A stretch of 64,000 nucleotides of DNA. Origin: Desulforhabdus amnigena. GTDB lineage: Bacteria > Desulfobacterota > Syntrophobacteria > Syntrophobacterales > Syntrophobacteraceae. This document shows, piece after piece, positions 16,480 through 25,557 of this stretch (the first letter of the stretch is position 1; every line of letters begins with the position of its first letter). The notes beneath the pieces were generated by a model, which made no database searches, was not told the DNA's origin, and saw only the letters and a program-made list of their open reading frames with translations. Where the stretch lies: positions 2,073,001 through 2,137,000 of the forward strand of contig NZ_BSDR01000001.1 of assembly GCF_027925305.1 (NCBI RefSeq). Reading direction: 5' to 3'. The translations under genes were made by a program, and so were the position numbers.

Positions 16480-18042
16480 TCAGCCTTTTTCTCTGGTGCT
16501 CACGCCCTTCTGCCTGCGTTTGTCTATAAATTCGTCCAATCCAAACTTCTTGATACGGTATCCGATTTGCCTCAGGGTGAGCCCAAGTTCCCTGGCGGCC
16601 TGAGACTGAATCCACTTGTTGCGTTCGAGAGCAGCTACGACTTCCTTCTTTTCCATCTCCTCCAGCCGAGACAATGAATCCTGTTTATCCAACTGCGTCA
16701 TTTTTTCACCGGAATACAGATGCGAAGGAAGGTCCTTGACATCCATTTCAACGCCATCCACCAGAATCGCCAAGCGTTCGATGAGATTTTCCATTTCACG
16801 GACGTTTCCCGGCCAGTCGTATTTCGTCAAAACATCCAACCCTTGGGGAGTGATTCGATATCTGCGTCCGTATTCTTTGGAAATTTTATCGATGAAATGG
16901 TCGAGAAGGGATGGGATATCCTCTTTGCGGTCCCTCAGGGGCGGAACATGAATGGGAAAAACATTCAGACGATAATAGAGATCTTCCCTGAAAGAACCGG
17001 TATTGACGGCATCTGAAAGGTCTTTGTTGGTCGCAGCGATGATTCTCACGTCCACTTTTATGGTCTTGGTGCTGCCCAAGCGTTCGAACTCCCGTTCCTG
17101 GAGAAACCTCAGAAGTTTGGACTGCAGAGCCAGGGAGAGTTCGCCGATTTCATCCAGGAAAATCGTCCCACCATCGGCTTCTTCGAAACGGCCGACTTTG
17201 GCTTTGACCGCACCGGTAAAGGCTCCCTTTTCATAGCCAAACAGTTCCGATTCGAGCAGGTTTTCAGGCAGAGAAGTACAATTGACTTTCACAAAGGGAT
17301 ACTTTGCCCTGGTGCTCAATTCATGGATGATGCGTGCTATGAGAGTTTTTCCTGTCCCCGATTCGCCCAAAAGCAATACAGAGGCTTTGCTCGGGGCCAC
17401 CTTCTTGATCATTTCCTGAACTTCGATCATTGTCCGGCTTTTGGCGATCATGAAAAAGTGGCTGAACCTTTCGGAAAGCTCTGCCCGAAGAGAAATATTT
17501 TCCTTTCTCAGAACCTCCTCACGAGCTTTGACCTGCCGGTTGATACTGACAAATTGCGCGATCAGTGTGGCCACGATGGAAAGAAATCGGATATCTTCCT
17601 CAAAGGAGATGTCTTTTCCGAAGAGGCGGTCCACACTGAGCACCCCGATGGGGGATGTGTGTAGTTTTATGGGAACACCCAAAAAGGAAATGCGGTCTTT
17701 TTCGATGCGACGCGATTTGGTTTTATTGAGAAAAAGAGGTTCTCTGCTGATGTCTGGCACCACAAAGGGTTCGGCCGTTCGAAAGATGAGGCCCGTCACC
17801 CCTTCGTTTTGACGGTAAACCCCCCTTTTCTTCTCCGTGGTGCTGAGACCATGAGAAGCAGAAATGAGGAGATGGCCGGTTTCTTCATCCTTCAGGGTTA
17901 CCGTAGCTCGCTTCATGGCCAGGGAATCCGAAAGAATTCCCAAAATGGTTTCGAGGGCCTGATCCAGATTCAGAACCTGCCCGATGATACGGCTGATCTC
18001 GTAGAGGACTTTTAATTCGAGTTCACATATTTTATTTTCCAT
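16480..18042 (-). CDS. NifA-like sigma-54-dependent transcriptional activator with GAF domain
   Basis: Enhancer-binding protein of 520 residues from the chosen ATG at 18042 (the frame extends to 18117, but the added 25 residues are unlike the family). The N-terminal GAF domain (about 10-170) has EGVTGLIFRTAEPFVVPDIS and ISFLGVPIKL, the pattern of NifA GAF domains. The AAA+ domain (about 200-430) has Walker A GESGTGKT, the sigma-54 contact loop GAFTGA, and EADGGTIFLDEIGE. The C-terminal Fis-type helix-turn-helix reads QSQAARELGLTLRQIGYRIKK. No nif gene is nearby; it is divergent from the HyuA-like gene with 630 bp between. Its ligand and targets are unknown. The alternative is a general GAF activator such as NorR-like. 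Confidence 0.9.
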   Translation of the reverse strand: MENKICELELKVLYEISRIIGQVLNLDQALETILGILSDSLAMKRATVTLKDEETGHLLISASHGLSTTEKKRGVYRQNEGVTGLIFRTAEPFVVPDISREPLFLNKTKSRRIEKDRISFLGVPIKLHTSPIGVLSVDRLFGKDISFEEDIRFLSIVATLIAQFVSINRQVKAREEVLRKENISLRAELSERFSHFFMIAKSRTMIEVQEMIKKVAPSKASVLLLGESGTGKTLIARIIHELSTRAKYPFVKVNCTSLPENLLESELFGYEKGAFTGAVKAKVGRFEEADGGTIFLDEIGELSLALQSKLLRFLQEREFERLGSTKTIKVDVRIIAATNKDLSDAVNTGSFREDLYYRLNVFPIHVPPLRDRKEDIPSLLDHFIDKISKEYGRRYRITPQGLDVLTKYDWPGNVREMENLIERLAILVDGVEMDVKDLPSHLYSGEKMTQLDKQDSLSRLEEMEKKEVVAALERNKWIQSQAARELGLTLRQIGYRIKKFGLDEFIDKRRQKGVSTREKG

Positions 18043-18671
18043 AATGAAGGTTGAATCGAGCAAGAAGCATGCCTTTTCAGAATTCCAACCGCATGGTTCC
18101 TGGTTCCTCAGGAGCAACGGGATCGATTCGACTGACGAGATGAAGTCACTTGCGCCAATTCACGGAAAGATCCTGCCATTAAGATCGGTTTTTAATTGAA
18201 CTTTTCAATAGTTAAAAAATGGAGCGGAAAATGAATCGCGAAAATGCGGACACGCTGGGGCATGATGTTCGTCTCGAAGTGCTTCGAGGTTCTCACTCCA
18301 TTGCGCTCGTAATGGGAGGAGTTCGAAAATCCATACCAGTACATTTTTGTTCAATATGTGCTCAATTTCTCTTTTTCTAGACATAAATGTAAATTTTCCT
18401 TCCCCATCGAAGATGAGTTGTGCTGTTTTCTCAAGCTTTTTCGTAGGAAATCCACACGGTGCAAAAAGTATAAATCTTGCATTTTCATAAACAGTTACAT
18501 TGACAGGCATCCACCTTTCCGTTAGCATTTTTGGACAGAAGACAAACAGACAATGAAAGATATGCGAGGCGGAACTGCAAAGCCTTGGAGCAATTTACTT
18601 TAAGTGCTTGAATTTTTAAATAAAGTCTTGATGAACCACATCGATCTATCTTGAATATTTAGGGGAAAACC
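18043..18671. other. Long intergenic region between regulator and hyuA-like gene
   Basis: About 630 bp. An open frame of 107 codons on the minus strand (18205-18528) has no ribosome binding site or family resemblance that I can find, so I do not call it. A diverged gene remnant cannot be excluded. The last 70 bp are AT-rich and likely carry the promoter of the next gene. Confidence 0.45.
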
Positions 18672-20378
18672 ATGATAATAGGGCTTGATGTAGGTGGCAC
18701 TCACACTGACGTGGTTCTCATAGGCGAAGGCTGTATTCTTCGTCAGACCAAAGTCCCCACAGATCCTTCCAATCTCTTTGGGAGTGTATGGACTGCACTG
18801 GATGAAGTGACGCGTGATGTGCCGCCGGAAACCATTCGTCGAGCGGTCCTGAGCACCACACTTACGACCAATGCCATAGCGGAAGGGAAACTCGAGGAAA
18901 CAGGAATGATCGTTTCCGCCGGTCCTGGGATTGATCCCGAGTGTTTTCGGACCAACAAGCACTATTACACCGTTTCGGGTTCCATTGACCACCGCGGACG
19001 GGAAATTCAATCCATCGATTCCATGGAGATCGAGGCCATTGCTTCGCTTCTCAGGTCCGAGGGGATTCGGCATGTGGGAGTCGTTGGCAAATTTTCCGTT
19101 CGTAATCCCAAACATGAAATTCTCATTCGAGAGATCCTGGGCGATGATTTTGAAAACGTGGTTCTGGGACATCGCCTTTCCGGCAATCTCAGTTTTCCCC
19201 GCCGTATTGCCACGACTTATCTGAATGCCTCCGTTTACGCCATTCACAAGAAGTTTTTTCAGGCGGTCAAGGATTCTCTCCAGAAAAAAGGGCTTCACAT
19301 CCCCATATTTATACTCAAGGCAGATGGCGGAACGATGAGTCTTGAAGCTTCCCTGAATTCTCCGGGGCAGACGATCCTCTCGGGGCCTGCCGCAAGTGTC
19401 ATGGGTTCTCTGCCTTTTGCTTCGGAGACCGAGGAAACTCTGGTTTTGGACATTGGAGGCACCACCACCGACATGGCCATACTCATTCGCCGCGTACCTC
19501 TCCTGGACCCACTGGGCTGCGAATTGGGCGGTTACAAGACATTGATCCGTTCCTTAAAGACTCGCTCCATCGGTCTTGGTGGTGACAGCACGGTACGGGT
19601 GGTGAACGGCGAGCTGACCATAGGTCCCGACCGACAAGGGCGGGCTATGGCTTACGGGGGGCCCGTTCCCACCACCACCGACGCACTGTTTGTGCTGGGA
19701 AAAGCCACCAACGGAGATGTTGAGGCCGCAAAAAAAGGCATAGAGTCTCTCGCCAGGCAACAGGGAACATCCATCGAAGAAACCGCAAACCAAATCTTTG
19801 ACCTGGCCTGTAACAAGATATTGGAAGAAGCGGCCAGGATGATTGACGACATCAACAGCAAGCCTGTTTACACCGTGCAAGAACTTCTGGAAGGCTATCA
19901 GGTGAAGCCCAAAGAAATCCTGGTCCTGGGAGGTCCTGCTCCCTATTTCGCATTTCGTCTTGCGGCAATGACCGAATTTGAAGTGCATGTGGTGCCGCAG
20001 TGGCATGTAGCCAACGCCATTGGTGCGGCTCTGGCCAAGAATACGTGTGAAGTGACTCTGTTTGCGGACACGGAACGCGGAATCGCCATCGCCCCCGAAG
20101 AGGATTTTTATCAACAGGTCAAAAAGGATTTCGATCACCAGAAGGCGGTGAACCTCGCCTTTGAACTCCTGAAGAACAAGTGCTTGCAGGAGGGAGCTTC
20201 CGAATCTGAAGTGGAAGTGGAGGTTTTAGAAGACATACAATTCAACATGGTGCGCGACTTCTACACTACCGGCAAAAACATTCGCGTAAAAGTTCAGATC
20301 AAACCCGGCCTCATCCCGGAATTCCGTGATATGGCGGAAAAACTTTTCAACTTTTGCCCCCTTCCTGGAACCATTTAG
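18672..20378 (+). CDS. Hydantoinase/oxoprolinase-family (HyuA-like) ATPase
   Basis: 568-residue ASKHA-fold protein. It begins with the phosphate-binding LDVGGTHTDVVL motif, and a second, LDIGGTTTDMAIL, near residue 260; ILSGPAASVMGS and SIGLGGDS match the HyuA subunit of hydantoinases and 5-oxoprolinases. Length is that of a stand-alone HyuA, and no HyuB partner is encoded nearby. The family couples ATP hydrolysis to ring opening of hydantoins or oxoproline, or to activation of carboxylases. Here it is followed 109 bp later by an HDAC-family deacetylase gene in the same direction, a pairing that suggests an amide or acetyl-group substrate. Exact reaction unknown. Confidence 0.88.
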   Translation: MIIGLDVGGTHTDVVLIGEGCILRQTKVPTDPSNLFGSVWTALDEVTRDVPPETIRRAVLSTTLTTNAIAEGKLEETGMIVSAGPGIDPECFRTNKHYYTVSGSIDHRGREIQSIDSMEIEAIASLLRSEGIRHVGVVGKFSVRNPKHEILIREILGDDFENVVLGHRLSGNLSFPRRIATTYLNASVYAIHKKFFQAVKDSLQKKGLHIPIFILKADGGTMSLEASLNSPGQTILSGPAASVMGSLPFASETEETLVLDIGGTTTDMAILIRRVPLLDPLGCELGGYKTLIRSLKTRSIGLGGDSTVRVVNGELTIGPDRQGRAMAYGGPVPTTTDALFVLGKATNGDVEAAKKGIESLARQQGTSIEETANQIFDLACNKILEEAARMIDDINSKPVYTVQELLEGYQVKPKEILVLGGPAPYFAFRLAAMTEFEVHVVPQWHVANAIGAALAKNTCEVTLFADTERGIAIAPEEDFYQQVKKDFDHQKAVNLAFELLKNKCLQEGASESEVEVEVLEDIQFNMVRDFYTTGKNIRVKVQIKPGLIPEFRDMAEKLFNFCPLPGTI

Positions 20379-20382
20379 CTGC

Positions 20383-20450
20383 GCCTATCCCAAAACCTCC
20401 TTCGTCATTTTGAGGAGAGGACCGGGGTGAGGGGGTCTTGGATAGCCTCT
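20383..20450. repeat. Degenerate member of the palindromic element family
   Basis: Ends CCTATCCCAAAACCT and GGTCTTGGATAG form an imperfect inverted repeat and resemble the termini of the 115-bp elements at 31063 and 52753, while the interior differs. It occupies most of the gap between the HyuA-like and deacetylase genes. Confidence 0.45.
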
Positions 20451-20487
20451 CAGTCATCAGTCTGGCTGGAGCCAAAGGAGCAAAACC

Positions 20488-21804
20488 ATGCTTAGCGCAA
20501 TATCAAAAACCGGTCTCGTCTTCTTTCCCGCCTTCGATTGGGCCATCAGCTCCACCCATCCCGAACGCGAAGAACGTTTGCTCTATACTCAGGATCAGGT
20601 TTTTGAAGAAGGCCTGCTGGATATCGATGGAATTGTGGAATACAAGCCCGATCTGGCTACGATCCAGGATGTCAGGCGGGTTCATTTTTGTGTTCCCGAC
20701 GAATGGAGCGTCCTGACGGAATCACATCTCATCAGTGCGGGTGGCGCGAAAACCATAGGTACGGAAGTAATGGAAAAAAGGATAGAACGGGGGTTCGCCC
20801 TGGTTCGTCCTCCCGGACATCACGCCATGCGTGTGGTTCATGGTGCACGGGGCTTTTGCAACATCAATATCGAAGCCATCATGATCGAATATCTTCGGGA
20901 GGCCTATGGCATCGATCGGGTGGCCATCGTGGATACGGATTGTCACCATGGAGATGGCACGCAGGACATTTATTGGCATGACCCGGATACCCTTTTTATA
21001 TCCCTGCACCAGGACGGACGCACCCTCTATCCGGGGACGGGCTTTTGCTATGAGATGGGAGGCGCCACAGCTGCGGGAACGACCATCAACATTCCCCTCC
21101 CTCCCCAAACTTCCGAAGAAGGTTTTCTATACACTTTGGACAATGCGATTCTGCCCATATTGGAAGAATTCAAACCGGAGATCATTGTCAATTCCGCCGG
21201 GCAGGACAATCATTATACGGATCCCATCACCAACATGAATTTTTCTGCCCAGGGATATGCGGAGCTCACCCGGCGCCTGAAACCGGACATCGCCGTTCTC
21301 GAAGGAGGTTACTCCATCGAGACCGCCCTTCCCTACATCAATGTGGGAATCATCATGGCCCTGGCCGGCATGGATTTCAGCAAGGTGAAAGAACCCGATT
21401 ACCACCCCGACAGAATCCGCCAGTCCAGAGGCATCACCCGGCAGATTGAAGAGGTGGTTGCGGAGGTGATGGATTGCTGGCAAAAAGGACCCGAAATCAG
21501 AGAAAAATACTTGGCGGGAAAACCATTTGTTTCACGGGGCCGCTCTATCTTTTATGATACGGACAACATTTTGGAAACTCAGAGGGAAAACCTGCGAGTC
21601 TGCCCGGACTGCAGCGGAGTCCTGGCCATTGATTCCGAAACGGACACGGGCTACCATATCTATGCGGTGCACATCCCGAGGAAAGCCTGCAAAGAATGCC
21701 AGGAAATGGGTTATAAATGGTATGATTCGGCAGACCAGAAAATCTATCATCAGATTTTTTTGCAGGATCGAACACACGATCAATATTTTGTAAAGAAGGT
21801 TTAG
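20488..21804 (+). CDS. Histone-deacetylase-family amidohydrolase with C-terminal zinc ribbon
   Basis: 438-residue zinc-dependent deacetylase of the arginase/HDAC fold (AcuC, acetylpolyamine amidohydrolase group). Visible catalytic elements: RPPGHHA, the DTDCHHGDGTQ metal-binding segment, SAGQDNHYTDP with the second metal Asp, and LEGGYS with the transition-state Tyr. The enzyme domain ends near residue 340. A C-terminal extension carries CPDC (372-375) and CKEC (401-404), a probable zinc ribbon that is unusual for this family. Likely substrates are acetylated polyamines, acetoin-pathway proteins or acetyl-lysines. Neighbour upstream is the HyuA-like ATPase; rlmN follows after 5 bp and may be co-transcribed. 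Confidence 0.92.
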   Translation: MLSAISKTGLVFFPAFDWAISSTHPEREERLLYTQDQVFEEGLLDIDGIVEYKPDLATIQDVRRVHFCVPDEWSVLTESHLISAGGAKTIGTEVMEKRIERGFALVRPPGHHAMRVVHGARGFCNINIEAIMIEYLREAYGIDRVAIVDTDCHHGDGTQDIYWHDPDTLFISLHQDGRTLYPGTGFCYEMGGATAAGTTINIPLPPQTSEEGFLYTLDNAILPILEEFKPEIIVNSAGQDNHYTDPITNMNFSAQGYAELTRRLKPDIAVLEGGYSIETALPYINVGIIMALAGMDFSKVKEPDYHPDRIRQSRGITRQIEEVVAEVMDCWQKGPEIREKYLAGKPFVSRGRSIFYDTDNILETQRENLRVCPDCSGVLAIDSETDTGYHIYAVHIPRKACKECQEMGYKWYDSADQKIYHQIFLQDRTHDQYFVKKV

Positions 21805-21809
21805 AATTT

Positions 21810-22883
21810 TTGAATAGCAATCGCGTTTTTATCAAGAACTTCACTCTGTCCGAACTCGAAAGATGGGTAGAAAGCATTGGGGAGCGTTCTTTTCGAGCTC
21901 GACAGCTTTTTCGGCATATTTACGTCCGGCACATCTCATCCTGGGAAGAATGCAGCGACTTGAGCAAGATGTTCCGTACTCAGCTTCAATTTGGGACACA
22001 ACTCAATGCATTGACACTGCAGGAAAAACAGGAAGCGTCCGATGGAACCAGAAAATATCTTTTCGGCCTGCACGATGGTCATTTCATCGAATCCGTCCTG
22101 ATTCCTGATCCACCGCGTTACACACTCTGCGTCTCCAGCCAGGTGGGATGTGCCCTGGGGTGCAAATTTTGCCTGACTGGGGCGCTCGGCTTCAAAAGAA
22201 ATCTCAATGCCGCGGAAATAGTGGATCAGATTTGCCGGGTTCAGGAGGATCTGGAATCTTCCAAACGTATCACGAACCTGGTATTTATGGGTATGGGAGA
22301 ACCTTTGGCCAATTATGAAGCAGTGCTTCGTGCCATCAAAGTTCTCATCGATCCCAACGGATTGGCCTTTTCTCATCGCCGCATCACTCTTTCCACAGCC
22401 GGCCTGGTTCCTCAGTTGTACAGACTGGGACAGGACAGCCCGGTCAATCTGGCGATCAGCCTTCACGCTCCGGACGATAACCTTCGCAGTCAAATCATGC
22501 CCATCAATCGGACATATTCTCTCTCCAAACTGATGGCTGCATGCCGCGACTACCCCCTTCCACCGCGAAAACGCATCACTTTCGAATACATTCTCATGGA
22601 AGGGGTCAATGATCACCCCAGACAGGCCAAAGAACTGGTCAAACTGCTGCAGGGGGTGAAAGCCAAGATCAACCTCATCCCTTTCAATCCGCATCCCGGC
22701 TCCCCTTTCAAAAAGCCGTCGGAGGAAGGGATTCTGGCCTTTCAAGACGTGCTGCAAAGAGCACAGCTCACAGCGATCATCAGGCAGAGCCGTGGAGCCG
22801 ATATCGGTGCGGCTTGCGGCCAACTGGCTGCCAAATATCTTGGAGACCAGTGCGGGAAAACGGAGACCGTCCCTTCAGATTGA
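21810..22883 (+). CDS. rlmN: 23S rRNA (adenine-2503-C2)-methyltransferase
   Basis: 357-residue radical-SAM enzyme that methylates A2503 of 23S rRNA and A37 of some tRNAs. The cluster motif is CALGCKFC (CxxxCxxC), followed by TGALGFKRNL; FMGMGEPLANY, STAGLVP and the late Cys in ADIGAACGQL, which is the mono-methylated Cys in RlmN, are all present. The start is a TTG 5 bp after the previous stop, with AAGGT upstream. Length is normal. Function can be called with confidence. Confidence 0.96.
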   Translation: MNSNRVFIKNFTLSELERWVESIGERSFRARQLFRHIYVRHISSWEECSDLSKMFRTQLQFGTQLNALTLQEKQEASDGTRKYLFGLHDGHFIESVLIPDPPRYTLCVSSQVGCALGCKFCLTGALGFKRNLNAAEIVDQICRVQEDLESSKRITNLVFMGMGEPLANYEAVLRAIKVLIDPNGLAFSHRRITLSTAGLVPQLYRLGQDSPVNLAISLHAPDDNLRSQIMPINRTYSLSKLMAACRDYPLPPRKRITFEYILMEGVNDHPRQAKELVKLLQGVKAKINLIPFNPHPGSPFKKPSEEGILAFQDVLQRAQLTAIIRQSRGADIGAACGQLAAKYLGDQCGKTETVPSD

Positions 22884-22965
22884 ACATCGCCCAACGATAG
22901 AATACCTGAAATAATTCAATGCTTGCTTTCATGTACCGATTCCACGTCACTGAAAAAGAGGAGAG

Positions 22966-23346
22966 TTGACATTGAAACCCGATTTTAGTAAGCACCATGG
23001 ATTGCTTCCTGCGATTGCTCAAAATGCCAGCGATGGCAAAGTATTGATGTTGGCTTACATGAATGAACTCGCATGGGATAAAACCGTGGAAACGGGGAAG
23101 GCTCACTACTGGAGCAGATCCCGCCAGAAGCTCTGGCTCAAGGGAGAAGAGTCCGGTCACGTGCAAATGGTCAAAGAGATCTATGTAGACTGTGATTTGG
23201 ACACGATCCTGCTCAAAGTGGAGCAAATTGGCAAAGCTGCCTGCCATACCGGCTATGAAAGCTGTTTTTACCGCCGCTATCGAGAAGGCCGGTTGGAAGT
23301 GATCGGGCAACCTATTTTTGATCCAAAGGAGGTCTATAAAAAGTGA
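22966..23346 (+). CDS. hisI: Phosphoribosyl-AMP cyclohydrolase (histidine biosynthesis)
   Basis: Third step of histidine synthesis, opening the adenine ring of PR-AMP. The 126-residue product has [30 protein letters not shown] and the metal-binding [13 protein letters not shown]...CHTG...CFYRR pattern with its conserved Cys residues. There is no fused HisE domain. Start is TTG at 22966 or, better placed behind GAGGAG, TTG at 22972. Its stop overlaps the GTG of hisG (GTGA), so the two are translationally coupled. The rest of the his pathway is not in this window. Confidence 0.95.
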   Translation: MTLKPDFSKHHGLLPAIAQNASDGKVLMLAYMNELAWDKTVETGKAHYWSRSRQKLWLKGEESGHVQMVKEIYVDCDLDTILLKVEQIGKAACHTGYESCFYRRYREGRLEVIGQPIFDPKEVYKK

Positions 23347-24215
23347 AACAACTCGTCTTGGGTATTCCCAAGGGAAGTCTTCAGGAATCCACTCTCAGGC
23401 TCTTTCGCCAGTCCGGTTGGCGAATCTCTCTTTCCGACAGAAATTATTTTCCTGAAATCAACGATGCAGATATCAGCTGTTCCATCTGCCGGGCTCAGGA
23501 GATGTCGCGATACGTGGAAAGCGGCACTTTCGATGTGGGGCTTACGGGGCGCGACTGGATCATGGAAAACGATTCAGACGTGATCGTCGTGGCAGATCTC
23601 ATCTATTCCAAGGTAAGCCAGCGCCCAGCCCGTTGGGTACTGGCAGTTCCCCTGGACTCGCCAGTCCATGATCTCAAGGACTTACAGGGCAAAAAGATCG
23701 CCACGGAACTGGTAAATTTCACACGGCGGTATTTTTCCGCGGCTGGGGTAGATGTCAACGTGGAGTTCTCCTGGGGAGCCACGGAAGCAAAAGTCATCGC
23801 CGGACTGTGTGATGCAATTGTGGAGGTGACTGAAACCGGAGCGACCATGCGCGCCAACGGGCTTCGAATAGCAAAGGAATTGATGCAGTCCAATACGCAG
23901 TTGATCGCCAACAAAAAGGCCTGGGAAGATCCGTGGAAACGAGAGAAAATCGAACACATTTCCATGCTTCTCCAATCTGCACTGCGTGCGGAAGAACTTG
24001 TGGGACTGAAGATGAATGTGCCCGAAGAGCACTTGAACGCGGTCATAGAGCTTTTACCGAGCCTCAATGCACCCACTATCGCACATCTCTACCAGAGCGA
24101 CTGGCTTTCTGTGGAAACAGTCGTATCCAAGAATATTGTGAGGGAATTGATTCCCCAGCTCATAAAACGGGGCGCACAAGGCATCATCGAATACTCGCTC
24201 AATAAGGTGATCTGA
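23343..24215 (+). CDS. hisG: ATP phosphoribosyltransferase, long form
   Basis: First and feedback-controlled step of histidine synthesis (ATP plus PRPP to PR-ATP). 290 residues, the long HisG_L form: catalytic domains about 1-215 ([37 protein letters not shown]) and the C-terminal ACT-like histidine-binding domain about 216-290. Being long form it needs no HisZ. GTG start overlaps the hisI stop, and its own stop overlaps the ATG of the TPR-SPOR gene (TGATG), an unexpected coupling to an envelope protein. Induction by histidine limitation is not visible; no leader peptide or T-box was seen upstream. Confidence 0.96.
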   Translation: MKQLVLGIPKGSLQESTLRLFRQSGWRISLSDRNYFPEINDADISCSICRAQEMSRYVESGTFDVGLTGRDWIMENDSDVIVVADLIYSKVSQRPARWVLAVPLDSPVHDLKDLQGKKIATELVNFTRRYFSAAGVDVNVEFSWGATEAKVIAGLCDAIVEVTETGATMRANGLRIAKELMQSNTQLIANKKAWEDPWKREKIEHISMLLQSALRAEELVGLKMNVPEEHLNAVIELLPSLNAPTIAHLYQSDWLSVETVVSKNIVRELIPQLIKRGAQGIIEYSLNKVI

Positions 24216-25435
24216 TGTCCTGGGGGATTTGTCATCGTATCTTTTGGATTTTTCTGCTTTTGGTCAGCATGGGTTGTGCGACGGCAGGCACGTCCCGGCA
24301 CAGTGCAGATCAGTTGCGAAAAATGGGAGAAGGCTTTCTAGCCGCAGGAGATTTGGGGCAGGCTCTTAAATTCCTTACTCAGGCGGAAGCAAAACAGCCG
24401 AATGACCCTGTAATCCATTACGACCTTGGGCTCGCCTACGACGAGAGGGGATTGTCATCCGATGCCCTGAAACATTTTCAAAAAGCGTTGAGTTTAAAAC
24501 CGGATTATTCGGAAGCATACAATGCTCTGGGACGTCACTATGCCCGCCAGAATCAGCTGGATCTGGCCCAGGATTCTTTCGAAAAAGCCCTGTCCAATCC
24601 TTTTTACTCGACTCCCCATCTCGCATTGTACAACCTCGGATTGATTTACGACAAGAAGGGCGACCGTGAAGCCGCTTTGCAGCGGTATCAGGAAGCGGTA
24701 CGGCTCCAGCCCAACTACGGCCTGGCCTATTTCCAGATAGGGCAAATCCTGGAGGAAATGAAGCGGGGGGATGAAGCCAGGGCCGCTTATGGAAAGGCAA
24801 TTCAATATTCGCCGGACCTGGTGGCAGCCCATTTTCGATATGGCGTAATGAGTTACACTGCGGGAGAACTGGAACGAGCATTCTACTCCCTGAGTCGTGT
24901 CGTAAAGCTGGAACCCTATTCACCCATGGCCGATGAAGCCCGCAAATACCTGGCAAAGCTGCAAAGCGTCGTTGGCAACCCTTCTGAACCTTCGTCGAAT
25001 ATTCCCTCGCCCGATCAGACGGATCAGATGACACAACTTGAGGTTGTGGACGACCAGGATTTGCAGGGTTCTCAGGCATCCCCCCCTGAGGAGGGAGCGT
25101 GGCAGTCACGCCAGGAATCCGGAACCCATTCGAGGGCGCAAAAGAAGGCAAAAGCCGTCACTGCAACTGCTTCCCCATCCGTCAAACGTGCGACTTATAT
25201 TGTACAGGTCGGATCTTATCTCAACAAAAGCAATGCAGAGGATGAAAAAAGGAAATTGGAGGCAAAGGGTTACGACGTTGTGATGAAAAAGTTCACCCAC
25301 CAGGTTCTCGGTCCCCTCTATGTCATTCAACTGAAACCGGAAGAGGATGAGGCCAGAGCGGCCGATCTGCTCAGCCAGATTCAGGGATCTGGAGACGTCA
25401 AACCCATCATCATCAAAGTCCCTGCGACTTTTTAG
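24215..25435 (+). CDS. TPR-repeat envelope protein with C-terminal SPOR domain, possible lipoprotein
   Basis: 406 residues. An N-terminal hydrophobic segment ends at LLLVSMGC, a plausible though atypical lipobox, so the protein is probably an outer-membrane lipoprotein. About five TPR units follow (residues 32-250, e.g. PVIHYDLGLAYDERG, SEAYNALGRHYARQ, ALYNLGLIYDKKG, GLAYFQIGQILEEM). A Pro/Ser/Gln-rich linker leads to a SPOR domain (about 325-400, TYIVQVGSYLNKSNAEDEKRKLEAKGY), which in other bacteria binds denuded septal peptidoglycan. The TPR part resembles PilW/PilF pilotins. Start overlaps the hisG stop. Likely role in cell division or pilus assembly; partners unknown. Confidence 0.9.
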   Translation: MSWGICHRIFWIFLLLVSMGCATAGTSRHSADQLRKMGEGFLAAGDLGQALKFLTQAEAKQPNDPVIHYDLGLAYDERGLSSDALKHFQKALSLKPDYSEAYNALGRHYARQNQLDLAQDSFEKALSNPFYSTPHLALYNLGLIYDKKGDREAALQRYQEAVRLQPNYGLAYFQIGQILEEMKRGDEARAAYGKAIQYSPDLVAAHFRYGVMSYTAGELERAFYSLSRVVKLEPYSPMADEARKYLAKLQSVVGNPSEPSSNIPSPDQTDQMTQLEVVDDQDLQGSQASPPEEGAWQSRQESGTHSRAQKKAKAVTATASPSVKRATYIVQVGSYLNKSNAEDEKRKLEAKGYDVVMKKFTHQVLGPLYVIQLKPEEDEARAADLLSQIQGSGDVKPIIIKVPATF

Positions 25436-25557
25436 CCGGGAATCTCCCTGGGAACCGGCAGAAATCGCTGGTTTTACTGTTCATGTTATCCTGCGCAACT
25501 ATTTGCTCCGGTACCCCTTCCATTCCCCGATCCGATCGGGGAAATTTTATTGGAGGC

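Noticed and set aside
18205-18528. Open frame of 107 codons on the minus strand upstream of the HyuA-like gene
   Set aside because: No ribosome binding site, no recognisable family and a composition unlike the neighbouring genes; reported only as intergenic.
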